Below are positions 37,101 through 48,172 of a stretch of 64,000 bases of DNA, in pieces. The first letter of the stretch is position 1. Each line of letters starts with the position of its first letter. The notes below the pieces were generated by a model, which saw only the letters and a list, made by a program, of their open reading frames with translations, had not been told where the DNA came from and searched no databases. The position numbers and the translations under genes were made by a program. The stretch comes from Stichopus chloronotus. Its lineage: Eukaryota; Echinodermata; Holothuroidea; Aspidochirotida; Stichopodidae. The DNA is taken from positions 2,238,359 to 2,302,358 of the forward strand of contig CM037832.1 of assembly GCA_021234535.1 (NCBI GenBank), given 5' to 3'.

Positions 37101-40100
37101 TCTGCGTAGCAGTACCATCTGGGACATCTTGTGTGGCTGGTAAGTATACTAAAACATGTTGAGCCCAATCATTTAGTTTCACCATATTTCACGCTCTTAT
37201 GTATCGAAGTCCGGTAATCCGTAACAGGCCATGTGGGCGGTACTGAACAGTCGAGTCCTCACCATTCGACTCCAAGACCGATTACGAGTCCCAAAGCTCT
37301 GAAAACAGGTCCGAGTCCAAACCCCTGAGATCAAACCCCGACTCCTTGGTCTCCAAGTGAGAGCCCACGACCAAGTCACATAATAGGGTAACAAGAGCAT
37401 TTTCTAGTATTTCTCAGTACGTTTACTCAGTACACAAATGGGCATGAGAATACCAGCTTCATAAGCTCGAACTCAACTTCTCAATAGCCACATCTACAAC
37501 TGTAATTTTGCCCTTATCAGATACTGGCACAAAACAGAAGTGCAGGAATGACCACCATGCGGCTAGAAGGAAAATAGGGGTCCATCAAACACTATTTTGA
37601 GAAACAGTTCATGTTCAAGGGAAGACATATAAATCAAGGAAAGGGACAAACAGTTCAGGGTAACTATAGTTTTCGTCGTGGAATGGTACACTAACTACAT
37701 ATCACTTTAGTACCAATTCGCACACTTTGTGTTTAATTTTTGCATTTGCCCTGCCACATGATTTTCTGCACACATTCTACTACGTTATCCACACAATTTT
37801 ATTGTCTCACTTTTAACCCAGTTTCTGACGGGAACATTCATTTTTCTACGGTGACGAACTACAACATACAAACGCAACTTCTACTTTGCGACGGTATAAT
37901 AGCTATACTGCATATAGGGTCTCCCCTATTTTAGCGTATATTACAGGTAGAAAACTGCAGACATAAAAAAGATCTGTGTAAATTAAAGAAAGGTATGAAG
38001 TACAGTAAACTAAGCACTAGGCAGTTTCAGTGTAGACCTTTGTCTGTTTATGCAAAATGTAGAAACATTTTTTCATAGGCTGCAGTACTGTATATAAATT
38101 GAAATCACATCGTAATAACGAGCAACTCCAATTTTCATAACTGAGTCATTGAAAATGGTAAATGGAATGCTCAAAATTAGGGAAGAAATTGGTCATTTGT
38201 ATGACTTAATTTGAGCTTGGATTACGGTCCAGGTAAGTCTACCTTACCCTCTTAAAGGCTGCGTTCCAGGGACAAAGGTTCGTCTGGGTTTGAAGGTCAG
38301 GGTGACTTCCGATATGGTGAAACTAATGAATAACAGTCTTCCTTGGTGAGGTGGGTGTTTCCTCCAATTTGGACAATATTTACTGTCCTAAAGTGGCCTA
38401 GACGCTATATGGTGTTACACCAAATTATTTGGTATCTTATGGAACAGTTTTTCTCCCTGATTTGAACTGCATCTCACCTGACTTAATGTGATTTCATAGC
38501 CTCTGGAATTTTTTGTTTAGCTCCCTATGTACTTCATGCAAGATGAAAAGCTGGGATGCAGATGCACCTCTTCCAGTAAGACATTACGAATATATCTCAA
38601 TGACAGTACAACAAGACCACGGGCAGATTGCTAAAGAGATTAACTTTGCTAAATTCATACGGAAACTGCATGCTTGTATAAAGAAAAGAACATAAAATGG
38701 CAGACTTAATTTAATGGGCGAAATGTAAACATATACCAGTACAACAACGATATCAAAACACCAAGATACGCAAATGTGCTACAAGACGGTACAAGCGAGA
38801 TACAGTAACTTGGAATAACTGAGTTGTTGAAGTGACTGGGAATGGGTTAACTAGCATCTATTGACACTGAAAAACATGAAATTATCATGAGCCTGACATT
38901 CAACTCACATCAGTGGCTTGGAAAGTCCACAACTAGCTCTTTGATGACATATTCTACTTGGTTGATATGAGAGAAGCAAACACAATTATAACACATCTGT
39001 CCTATATCTGTCTTCCATATGTCATCGTTTTCACAGTTTCTCCTACTTTTCGTAACTGTCCAAACGATATGTTCATCCCGACGAGGGTGGTCACTCCCGT
39101 TAGTTGGACAGAACCTACGGTTTATTCGCCATCCGGTGTGCAAGTCACTGTTACGTCATCACATCCGTCCAGCAATTTGAACGTTTCCCCTAATGACGGC
39201 ACAATCCAGGTTACATATTCAGCTATCGATGAGATTGGAAACTCTGCGAGGGACTGTATCTTTAATATCTATGTTACATGTAAGTCTGAATGCTTCGCTC
39301 AAGAATACATGGCTGTTACAGTGGTCGTGGCGTATAAGCGATTTAAAAATACTGTGTCTTTTGATATTGCAAAATATACATACATATGTTGTTATGTGCT
39401 GTAAAGGTGAGATGATTAGGGTAAACTCTAAAGGAAAAGAATCTTACGTTCTGTAACTGACAAAATGATTTGACGAGGCCTACTCTTCTATTGTTCGTAC
39501 AGAAGAGAGACGTACTCCGAAAAATATCCCTGATTGACCTTTATTGCGCACGTGCTACAAATTGATTGTGTAAGACAGTATCTCCTGAGGTGAAAGTGTT
39601 TAAACTTTACAGCAGTCACTGTAGTCTGGATAATAATAAAAGTAATAATTAGTATTGTCACAAACTACAATTCATTTTATCTCTGGTGTCTGCTCCTGGG
39701 GAAGTTCAGGGCGATTCTGGTGTATGTTAGTGAGTCCATACGGGTTTTTCTTTTGTCTAAGGCGAGTAATTCCAAAGTTGGAAATATCCTGGAAAGCATC
39801 ACCATCAGTGTGATTTCAAGGATGACTTTTTTACAAAATAAGAGGTGATCATATTCCAAATGAATTGTTGCCCAATACAAACTGAAACATACCTTAAGGT
39901 ATGAAAGTGTGAATAATTCCGGATCCCGACGAGATTTCACATGTAATCTTGGACTGTTCATCCAATATTCACCTATCTCTTTAGGTAATGATGTTTAAAC
40001 TGAGATAAGATCATATACCTTGCACAGCCAAAATGTCACCAAATGTGGTTATTTCTAGATCCTGACGAGGTCCCACCTGTAATCTCGGACTGTCCATCCA

Positions 40101-42419
40101 ATATTCAGAGAGAAGTTTCATTCCAAGATGGCCTCGTCAACGTGACTTGGCAGGAGCCAAAAGTGGTCGATGATTCAGGGACGGTCACTCTCGCATTTCA
40201 GTCTCATGATCTTAATGGTGGTGTATTTCCGGTAGGTAGCACGACCGTTACCTACTCTTGGGAAGACAGGTCTGGAAATTCAGCCGATTGCAATTTTGTG
40301 GTAACTGTTTCGGGTGAGTTGCAATAATGAAATCAAGCAGTTTTTACCACAGACATCTTCAAGTTTGTTTAATTTCTGGCTGTTTCAATTGGTACTCTAA
40401 GAGCCGTTTGTTGGCCCGGATATCCATGAAGTAGTACAATACCGTGGTATCGATCATCGGAGTCATATAACATTGTATTTAATTTTTTCGTGTTACTTTA
40501 AATTTGGGTAATAAAGATAAAACAGGAAATATGATTCTTTTCAGTTAAAGATTATCCACCACCATTGGTTATTGGATGTCCTGATGACATCAGAAAAGCA
40601 GTTTCCTCCAGGGATGGTTTCACTTACGTCACTTGGGAGGAGCCCAGAGCAGAATCCGAAACTGGTGAAGTGACTTTTCGATCCCAGTCTCACTCTAGGG
40701 GTGTGTTTCCTGTGGGCAGCACTCCTGTTATTTACATCTGGGAGGATAACTTTGGAAAATCGTCCGAGTGCCAGTTTCTTGTAATAGTAACAGTTGGTAA
40801 GTAAGATACAAACAATTTTTTAAAAATGTGACTGTTTTCCGCACCTACTTAATACAAACATCAGTAGTCATTATATTTTATAAATATAGCCTATTTTTAT
40901 CCAGTATTCAGGTGCTAAATGTTTCTACAATATTTGATAAAACATTATACAGCGGGTGAACCAAATGCTGTCTTCATAATCCAAGGGAGCTAAATATCAT
41001 GTCTATGGTTAAGTGTTTGGTCCTTCTACTCATTGTCTTCTTTGAATCATGTCATGATAATGAGAAATATAAAGGTTATTTTATTATTTATATTATTGAA
41101 TATATATATATATATATAATAAAACTGAAAATAGCGATGAGTTTGAAATTCATGATGAATCAAATATATTACGCCAATATTTCGTAAGAATACACCTTAC
41201 ATCGTCAAGGCGAAATAGCAAACTGATAATACAAGTCAGTACATTACAAAAACAGCTGTAACAGAAGTAAGTGAGTAATACCAGCTCAAAATAGCTGAAG
41301 ATTAAAACTCTGGACGTTTCTATTCAGGGTAGGTTGTAAGTCCTTAATGAAAAGAGACTCCACGATCTTGCGTCTATACCACGCATTCTCTACATGGAGA
41401 ACTTTAACATCACCTGGGTTTGGAAGTTGATGGGACGCCGTTTTACAGTGATCGTGTATGGAACTGAATTCTTTGAAGTAGTCAGCATTTACATGTTTTT
41501 TAAATCTATCGTGGAGTCTCTTGTCATTAAGGACTTACAATTTCAAGCTCTGAGGTTTTAGCGTATCTATGGGTGGAAAATTAAGCCCCAAGAGAGTTAT
41601 ATATTATTTATTTTTACATTATTATTTTTTCGATTGATACCCGCCCTTCCCTTATGCTGGACGGTAAACATTTCAGAGAAAATTGGTGTGACCAGACTGG
41701 CCTACTGTTGAAGTGGCTACCGGCACGATATGAAAACTGGCAGCCTGTGTAACATAAATTAGGCATTTATCAATCATGGTTCCCGGAAGCTGTTCTTATT
41801 CAGTCCAATGCCAATACATAGTTTTGTGATTAAATTAATTTTGGATGAGTACAAGATCTGATTGGGAAGGGTGAGAGCAACTGGGGGGATGGGGGCAAGG
41901 AAACAATCTGGAGGGTCAAATGCCCCCTCATGCCCCCTTACTGTGCAGGTTACAGTTATAAAAAGTATTTATTCACGACAGTTGACCCTTCCTAAATTAT
42001 ATTTTTTTTATTTCATTTTACCAGGTGATGACATGGGCGAGTCATCAAATCCTCTTTTTGTTGGTCTTGGTGGTGCTTTCATTCTGTGTCTCGTATTCAT
42101 AATCGTCGTTGCCATAATTTGTAAGTGCACAACCTGTTCGTGCAAAAACGCGAAAGATGACCATCCTCCACCTCCTCCATACGCACCACAAACGCCAGCT
42201 CCTAAGGCACAACCTGAAGGTCAAATTTGGTTCACAACTCATCCGACGACCTATACCGAAGCTCCCCCTATTCCTCCTCCATTGTACGAAACCACTTCAG
42301 AATATGTGGAACTCGATGAAAATCATCTCTACGACCGTGGCCTCCAGTTTCCTGTGGATGAACGTGCTCAACCGCCACCATTGCCCCTTCCACGGATAAA
42401 TGATTATTCATCAAGTTAA
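22124..42419 (+). CDS. Gene B: complete CUB-YWTD propeller-EGF-HYRx3 transmembrane receptor
   Basis: Complete paralog of 826 residues in 12 exons: 22124-22190, 29799-29986, 31182-31359, 33562-33801, 34688-34859, 35468-35595, 36372-36647, 37053-37139, 39037-39279, 40059-40313, 40545-40796 and 42025-42419. All junctions are GT-AG and total 2481 nt in frame. Approximate layout: signal peptide 1-22; CUB 23-144; six-bladed YWTD propeller 145-416; four-cysteine EGF 417-445; HYR1 446-526; HYR2 527-611; HYR3 612-695; transmembrane helix 706-728; tail 729-826 with two PPxY motifs and one YxxL. The CUB, propeller, EGF and each HYR unit are bounded by phase-1 introns. Introns at 29987-31181, 31360-33561, 33802-34687, 34860-35467, 35596-36371, 36648-37052 and 37140-39036 hold no recognisable gene. 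A surface receptor is a strong inference; ligand and pathway are unknown. Confidence 0.93.
22211..22400. repeat. (CTAG)n followed by (GACA/GATA)n microsatellite
   Basis: CTAG units at 22211-22231, then tetranucleotide GACA/GATA units to about 22400, immediately inside the first intron of gene B. Confidence 0.9.
22655..22725 (+). repeat. tRNA-like SINE head or tRNA pseudogene
   Basis: GGCTTAGTTGGTATTGCGTC (22662-22681) resembles the tRNA D-arm and A box, and GGGTTCAATTC (22705-22715) resembles the B box, at normal tRNA spacing. Stems are poorly paired, so it is not a functional tRNA. A tRNA-derived SINE head is the likelier reading. Confidence 0.5.
25012..25346. mobile_element. hAT-like MITE remnant
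   Basis: Begins CAGTGGTTCCCAA and ends GGGTGGGAAAACCAG, an imperfect inverted terminal pair of the CAGNGGTTCNCAA kind seen in hAT elements, with subterminal 'TACCCC' stretches facing inward. Target-site duplication not clear. Confidence 0.45.
26046..26770. repeat. ~143-bp tandem repeat, about five copies
   Basis: The phrase 'TACAAGGTTTTCACAATTTG' or a close variant recurs near 26046, 26188, 26331, 26471, 26618 and 26761, a period of 140-147 bp. Each unit also carries 'TGACCTTTGACCTCC', 'AGGTACACCTA' and 'ACTAAATATGAGAT' variants. Single diverged copies occur near 50050-50110 and 51290-51480. Confidence 0.8.
27349..27572. mobile_element. 224-bp fold-back (long inverted repeat) element
   Basis: Two arms of about 100 bp (27349-27448 and 27470-27572) are near-perfect reverse complements around a loop of about 20 bp. 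Shared blocks include GCCTAGCGTGCCA, AGAAATTGACATATGTCGAA and GTTTCTCGCAATCTCATT. It lies alone in gene B intron 1. Probably a MITE; transcribed, it would form a long hairpin. Confidence 0.75.
29799..29986 (+). CDS. Gene B exon: N-terminal half of CUB domain
   Basis: 188 nt, phase 1 to phase 0, acceptor TATACAG|GACA and donor AACG|GTAAGT. It encodes [27 protein letters not shown] and [15 protein letters not shown], giving CUB cysteines 1-3 and the SPGYPxNY signature. The Glu of FNLE and Asp of CASD match calcium ligands of calcium-binding CUB domains. Confidence 0.95.
30256..30280. repeat. Short (TA)n
   Basis: Alternating TA run in the intron between the two CUB exons. Confidence 0.9.
31182..31359 (+). 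CDS. Gene B exon: C-terminal half of CUB domain
   Basis: 178 nt, phase 0 to phase 1, acceptor ATAAG|GTTT and donor CAAG|GTATGA. It encodes [20 protein letters not shown] and [18 protein letters not shown]. Nearly identical to gene A. Confidence 0.95.
33562..33801 (+). CDS. Gene B exon: YWTD propeller blades 1-2
   Basis: 240 nt, phase 1 to phase 1, acceptor TTGACAG|TCAC and donor ACAG|GTCAGT. It encodes [20 protein letters not shown] and [20 protein letters not shown]. Confidence 0.93.
34688..34859 (+). CDS. Gene B exon: YWTD propeller blade 3
   Basis: 172 nt, phase 1 to phase 2, acceptor CTTCAG|TACC and donor CAAGG|GTATGA. It encodes [19 protein letters not shown] and [15 protein letters not shown]. 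Eleven of 172 bases differ from gene A, ten of them in the last 62. Confidence 0.94.
35468..35595 (+). CDS. Gene B exon: YWTD propeller blade 4
   Basis: 128 nt, phase 2 to phase 1, acceptor CTTCTAG|GTAC and donor GTCG|GTCAGT. It encodes [20 protein letters not shown] and [13 protein letters not shown]. Confidence 0.93.
36372..36647 (+). CDS. Gene B exon: YWTD propeller blades 5-6
   Basis: 276 nt, phase 1 to phase 1, acceptor TTCACCAG|GTCG and donor ATAA|GTAAGA. It encodes [20 protein letters not shown] and [20 protein letters not shown]. Confidence 0.94.
37053..37139 (+). CDS. Gene B exon: short EGF-like module
   Basis: 87 nt, phase 1 to phase 1, acceptor GTTTTAG|TTGT and donor GCTG|GTAAGT. 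It encodes [20 protein letters not shown] then PSGTSCVA; one residue differs from gene A in the spelled region (Gln for Arg). Only four cysteines. Confidence 0.9.
39037..39279 (+). CDS. Gene B exon: HYR domain 1
   Basis: 243 nt, phase 1 to phase 1, acceptor TTCACAG|TTTC and donor TACAT|GTAAGT. It encodes [20 protein letters not shown] and [18 protein letters not shown]. Confidence 0.94.
39922..39971 (+). pseudogene. Broken copy of the HYR2 exon start in the intron before HYR2
   Basis: About 50 bp closely matching the first 50 bp of the real HYR2 exon (40059-40313), starting GATCCCGACGAG against GATCCTGACGAG and carrying the 'GGACTGTTCATCCAATATTC' stretch. It stops at that point and has no usable acceptor or donor. 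It is a relic of a partial exon duplication specific to gene B. Confidence 0.75.
40059..40313 (+). CDS. Gene B exon: HYR domain 2
   Basis: 255 nt, phase 1 to phase 1, acceptor TTTCTAG|ATCC and donor TCGG|GTGAGT. It encodes [33 protein letters not shown] and [19 protein letters not shown]. The 30-odd bp before the acceptor match gene A closely. Confidence 0.95.
40545..40796 (+). CDS. Gene B exon: HYR domain 3
   Basis: 252 nt, phase 1 to phase 1, acceptor CTTTTCAG|TTAAAG and donor GTTG|GTAAGT. It encodes [35 protein letters not shown] and [18 protein letters not shown]. Confidence 0.95.
41119..41545 (-). mobile_element. Penelope-like element 3' fragment (GIY-YIG endonuclease C-terminus)
   Basis: The minus strand between the gene B HYR3 and transmembrane exons translates with [53 protein letters not shown] and [11 protein letters not shown], then a stop. 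The H(D)HC...H...R+K..E...I......LN series is the C-terminal half of the GIY-YIG endonuclease of Penelope-like retroelements. A 3' tail with a CGCC/GGCG hairpin (41172-41212) follows and ends at a short (TA)n. A second copy lies at 49064-49372 on the other strand. The rest of the 40797-42024 intron shows nothing clear. Confidence 0.7.
42025..42419 (+). CDS. Gene B last exon: transmembrane helix and cytoplasmic tail
   Basis: Acceptor TTACCAG|GTGA, phase 1 in, stop TAA 42417-42419. It encodes the helix [20 protein letters not shown] (plus II), cluster CKCTTCSC, PPxY motifs PPPYAP and PPLY, the YxxL motif YVEL, and C-terminus NDYSSS. Relative to gene A the stop lies six codons early; beyond it the reading frame still resembles gene A's last residues (…DVA). 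Confidence 0.94.
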
Positions 42420-42530
42420 CGCCAAAAGGACGTTGCTTTAAGTCAACCGATGACTTACTTTCAGGTTTACCATTATTTCCATAAAGTTTAAGTTAAACTT
42501 TCTTTGTATTTGTCAGTCTTTTCTAAATGG

Positions 42531-42536
42531 AATAAA
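42531..42536 (+). promoter_or_regulatory. Candidate polyadenylation signal AATAAA, gene B
   Basis: Canonical hexamer 112 bp after the stop codon, at the position aligning with TATAAA in gene A. Confidence 0.6.
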
Positions 42537-42906
42537 TTTGCACACGTAGTCTTATAGTACACACAGCAGAGTAATGTGCTTTTTGTTGGGGTAGTGGTAA
42601 TTTTTTATGTTATGTCATTGCCAACTGAAAACGACATATGAAGAGAAATCGTCAATTTAATTTAAACGTTCAATATGGTAGTTAACAGATCATCATGTGT
42701 ATGTGCCATTGCCCATCGGTAACCATTTTGCATTTGAGAAATGGCAAGAAGTTTATCGCCGTTTTGACTTATTCGTTTCATAGTTTTCAACTGAAATCCT
42801 TTAATGATGTCACTCTCATGGAGTTTTACAATCAGTTCACCACATTTGAAAGAGTTTGTGCCTTCAGCTGCTATGGGACGCTCCGAAGTAAACGTTCAAA
42901 TGCAAA

Positions 42907-43021
<115 letters not shown>

Positions 43022-43857
43022 CAACTTTGAACTGTACTCTCCTTAAGACAATAGGTAAAAGCATATTTGCATTACCATCACATTCCTTCAGAGTTTCATT
43101 TTAAACATATAGATACTTAATCAAAATGCTCCTCTTATTGCTCTCATTGTACATCGAGACCGTGTAGCTGCATTGTAAAACAGAACTACTATACTGCCGA
43201 GCTAGAAAAGTTGTAAGTGTTCAATTTATGACGAACATGTTTCATCCCTTTTGAATTTTTATGAAGTGTAAAAATTTAAATTCCTCAATCATGCATGTGT
43301 AGTTTGTAGTTTTATACACCATACGTTGTCAGTAAGTGTCTGGTTTAACAATAGAGCCGTTATCATTCAGTTGTAATATACGAGTGTGCTGTGGCAGTCA
43401 AATGAAATCAGTGGCGCAAGTTAATTCAGTGGAGTGAGCTTATAATAATGGTGCGACAGGCTTAAGGGGGTTAAGGGATTATAGTGCGTATTATGTTAAG
43501 TAGGACTAACAAAATATATGAGTTACCTGTTAAGGGTGACATTTTGACATATTGCTAAACGTTAAAGTACATGTAACATTAGCAACATAGTTTGAAGTAT
43601 TAACCATCAACGTACCTTCTTTGTATACATTTTATAACTTTATGCTATGGAATTATCAGATTATCATTATTAAGTCCGGAAGATTTCATGTTTTCTTCAT
43701 GTCGTTATTGATATTATTCATACTTCCAGTTATTTCATAATTTTTTCAGTACTCCTTTGAAATGGGTGTCACTTATGAATGACTGGGTTTTTACCGTAAG
43801 ACCAAGGGAGCGGGAAGACAATATTTGTCAAAGCGACCATACTCTGAAAATCTTAGG

Positions 43858-44690
43858 CACCAGTTGGACTTTTTCTTATCTCAGTCCAGCAAATTTTATG
43901 ACATAAAAATAGCAAGTACTGCACCACATTGTGTCTAAGGTTAGCTGGTGATTAAAAGTTCAACCAATCCCGAAACGTACAAAGCATAGCTATATGTATG
44001 TTTGGCATAGGTGGTAATTTCCTTAATAAATCTGAACTGCCATTTGAATTTCTCATATTTCAGTCTAGGAGCAACGATTGTAGGAAAATCTGAAATACCA
44101 GTTTGAAACTTCTCTTAATTCAGAAATCGATTACTTCAAAAAGACGCCAAATATTGCACTACATCGAATCTAAAATTACCTGGTAGGTGAATTATTTCCC
44201 TGGCAACTCTCTTCGAGGTCAGCCATGGCTTATCCATTATCATGCTTTTTCCAACCTCCCAAACTTCCATTCTATGACGTATTTTTTCATCGCCAGCAAA
44301 CGTTATCCGTATAAGAACTAAATCTACTTTGTTATGGAATCGTCGAAGGTTGCCCCTGGTGGTTTTTGTTTGCATTCTTTTTGCCTTTTTCGCATACTTC
44401 CTAAATGGTGGAAATTGTTGTTTGTCTTCCAACTTTCGCTGAGGTTTTGAACCAATATCTGCAAGACGTTTCGCCGAAAATTCCCTCACATGTATGTAAG
44501 AGTTTCTCTTTTTTTTGTTTTAAATTGCAGACAAGATGTAGGCCTACCTGATTTTAAGACTGGGTACATGCATCCTAGAACACTCTGGGAAAGGTATTCC
44601 CGGCTTTCCGAGGAGTGTATAAAAGTCAACATTCTTGTACGCTAACGCAAATGGACCACACTCTACACTAATACATGAAATTTATTGTTC
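43858..44690. repeat. Second copy of the dispersed repeat cluster seen at 8.0-8.9 kb
   Basis: Modules 'CACCAGTTGGAC', 'ATCTCAGTCCAG' (43858-43960), 'TACCAGTTTG...TTACCTGGTAGG' (44095-44185) and 'ATTGCAGACAAGATG...CATGCATCC...CTTGTACGC' (44525-44645) match the three modules in the gene A intron. Confidence 0.6.
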
Positions 44691-47600
44691 AGTATGTTGT
44701 AAAACAAACCGGTGGCAAGCAGTATAAGTCACGTGTTGACACTGGGGTTCAAACCTATGGACAGGAACTACTGCAATTACGTATGGTACAGTAAACTAAT
44801 TACAACATCGAACAGCTGATATCACACGAAGCAGCGATACAAACAGTAATAACAGCCAAGGTGTATTATTTACATGTTGTCTGTTTGATGGTCCACATGT
44901 GGAAGGTACATTACAATACAACTATAGGTGTAAGGCATAGCCAGATATTTATATTTTCTTGGAAATATAGGCATAATAAAGGAATAATAATGACAGTCAA
45001 GAATCTCTTGATATCACAATGGCAGTAAAGTGTCGTTTCCTTACATCGAAACTAATGGAAAACAGTTTAGACTATGAATCACAACTGTTGCAATATTCTG
45101 CGCATATGAGCAGTGAACCTCGACTTATCAATACAAACATGAAATTGACTGAACTTAGTGCTAAAAATGATATTACTGTGAAAGCAGTGAAAGGCTGTGC
45201 GTTATACAAAATACTGTCCCAGAAAATATAACAGCTTTGACATAAATTTGTGGGCATTTTTCTTGTTGTGATACTGTATATACTTAAAATTTAAAAACAC
45301 TTAATGATTGTTCTTTTTTAATGCTGCTTGACCGATTACAAGGGAAAATATTTTTTAAATATACAATGTAACTCGTAACTTGAAGGAATTAATTCTCCAC
45401 CAACAAGAAAATTTAACGTGATGTATGAGACTTTTACCACTCTATAAGTTAAACATAATGATTTTGCCGATAGAAGCTTCCTTAGTAGTGAAATGCACTC
45501 TCTAAGTCTAGCAACTACAAAAACCGTAAATTGAGAAAGATACTTTTCATTCGTGAAACCTCGGGTAAAAAGAGGCTAGATAGTTGTTACTGAGATGAAG
45601 AGATAATTGAAGTACTTCTAATTTTTAATTTCTGGCACCAAATTCTTACCAGTTCGTATTTGAAATAAACCATCTTTCGCAAAATGGTACTTTTTTCATG
45701 TGAATGAGAACATGTTTGTATCTTTTGAAGAGACCGGACATGCAATGTTGAAGAATTCCTTTAACGTGGTAATCACTAGCATGGATGAACGCACGCGTCA
45801 TGCAATCCACACATTTATATTGCAAAATTAGAGCACATGCTGATATTAACTTATCAGTATCGTTTGAGTTGTTTTCTACTATATGGTGCCATTTTCAGCT
45901 GGTAGTTATGATCCGTGGCTGTTACCACTTGTTTCCACCAATACGAACAGTAATATTCACAGTCGAATGTGTCAGCAGCAAAAGAAGCAATTACAAATGC
46001 ACATCAGTAATAAGTATTTAGTACTTACAATTCATAGTAGTAAAAGGTTCAAAAGTAGTAATGAGTCAGTTACAGTTCATACCTGTAGCAAGTTTAAGCA
46101 ATATAAATTCATAGCGGCAAGTCAGTATAATGTCTCTAGAGTGACAACTAGTGACAGTAAAAACTTTTGGCAGGGACTTCCAAATCATACCTTCTTATAA
46201 ATCTGAACAGATAGAAATAAAACTAGAGATGAGTAACCAGCCTCAAACTGAGTACCACGTGCTACATTTTCGCAGTGAAATTCATAATCATAAGTGTAAA
46301 TCACAGCAGTTGTATGCATTAACAAGTACACTTCATATTCATAAGTCTTAACAGCTATGGCTCATAACAGAAACTAGCAATCTGACTTTGCGTGGCAAAT
46401 CCAAACAAGACTCGATCTGCAAGATAGTGAATAGTGAAGTAGGTGGCTACCGCCTAATGATTCTTGTGTATAATTTATGGCATACTTCAGGAAACCTCCA
46501 CAGTACACCAAACGCACCCTCTTTACCGTAATCAAACATGACCGATAAAAGATTTGCGGCGAACTGCGTTGCTCTACTACAGTATACCTATTTAGTTTCC
46601 TTAGAGGTCAGTGGAGGTACGGCCACCAACGTGATGCTGTACCACACGCTAACTTTATACCAGAAAACTATAGACACTACTTATCTACTGCAGCAAAGCC
46701 TACACTCAGAATCCTAATGATACAAACGCTCTTTGTTGTTCTAACGCTAGGCGAAACTTTCTTAGCAGTTGAATCTCTCCTTGACGTAGAAACTATGAAC
46801 CACAAAATATAAACCCCAAATAATTCTCTGGTTGATAGACATTCAATTTACCTGCTTCACGCTAACACAGTAACAACAAACAAGATGGACAGAGTACCGT
46901 GCCTATGAACCTGCAGCTAGCTGCAGACGATAGTCATGTCAAATCAATCATGCATGCAAGTAGTAAAAGACCGACGAATCATGATAATATTTTGCGGAAA
47001 GACACAGTCGTCACGTGAAGTTTACATGTGCGCCACGATAATAGTAACTTTCATCATTTTTTTCATGTTTGGGTAAAACGGGAAAGCATCACCATATCTA
47101 TCAGCTCCATGTTGCCACTGTAGCAGATTCAATGAAAAATTCATATTTCTTGTGATAATACTACATGATTACATGGGGAAAACCTTTTCCACTTAAGCGT
47201 GCATATTCAGATGACAGTTTCTAACATCTTGGGATAAACAGTTTCTCGAGACTACGGCTGCACATCCATACGACTGAGTGCAATTCCAGCAAAGTTAAAA
47301 GACTGGAAGTAAAGGAAACATTTGTTAAAGTAAGTTAATATATACAGCATTGTCCTGACATGTATGAAATAATTCTGGTGTACTTAATAACGCAAGAAGC
47401 CATTTTATCTGCAGTGAACACTGCGAGCCATTTTGAAGGCAATTAACTACACATATCCAATTAATTGAGAATTCTAAAGGAAAAGGGACCACCTTCACCT
47501 ACGAGAGATTCATTGGTGATGGTTTTCTTACACAGAACTTTTTTCTCCATTGCAAGATTTCACGGAAGATATTGTCATTCAGAATTCAATTAGTATAAGG

Positions 47601-48172
47601 AGCGTTGACGGGATAATTACATCACTGGACTTCCAACTTTCATTCAAGTGTTTCATGCAATGTTAATCCAAGGAGAGAACAAAACAGCACATAGTACAAT
47701 TTGAACAATTATAAAAGCTCAATAACTTGATGAATTTTTATGGAATAAATCACAGATTTCAAGAATGTTTTGTGCTGCAGGATCCTAGCTGCATCAAACA
47801 CAAAACCGCAGGCAAGTTTCACACACTAACATTCTACTTGCGCATCTCTCCATTCCTTTACGTTTACAATGGTGTTAAACATCAACATAGCAGTATCGCT
47901 ACAAAGACTATAATTATCATTGACTATCACACACGCACACAATTATACAGGAAATCAAGTTGATAACAAAAGTATCTCAATGCAGGTAATTCCACCAGTA
48001 AAACTACAATTTCTTTGACAATTTATATGTAAAGAACAATGGGGACTGACAGTTGTTACAACTGAAATTTGTAGCATACCGAAATTTGATTAGAGCAAAT
48101 AAAGGTGAATGATTTTGCAGTATCTTACTCAGTGTATCTTGATTGACTTTTCGCGGTACCTGTAGAAAATGT

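Noticed and set aside
37500..37570. Candidate small exon after ATCAG at about 37520 that might complete the EGF module
   Set aside because: Only one cysteine, no suitable donor, and no counterpart seen in the gene A intron.
44736..44766. B-box-like GGTTCAAACC suggesting a tRNA
   Set aside because: No convincing A box or pairable stems around it.
45785..46351. Overlapping frames with scattered Cys/His resembling zinc fingers
   Set aside because: Spacing does not fit C2H2 fingers, and the DNA is an irregular AT-rich repetitive tract.
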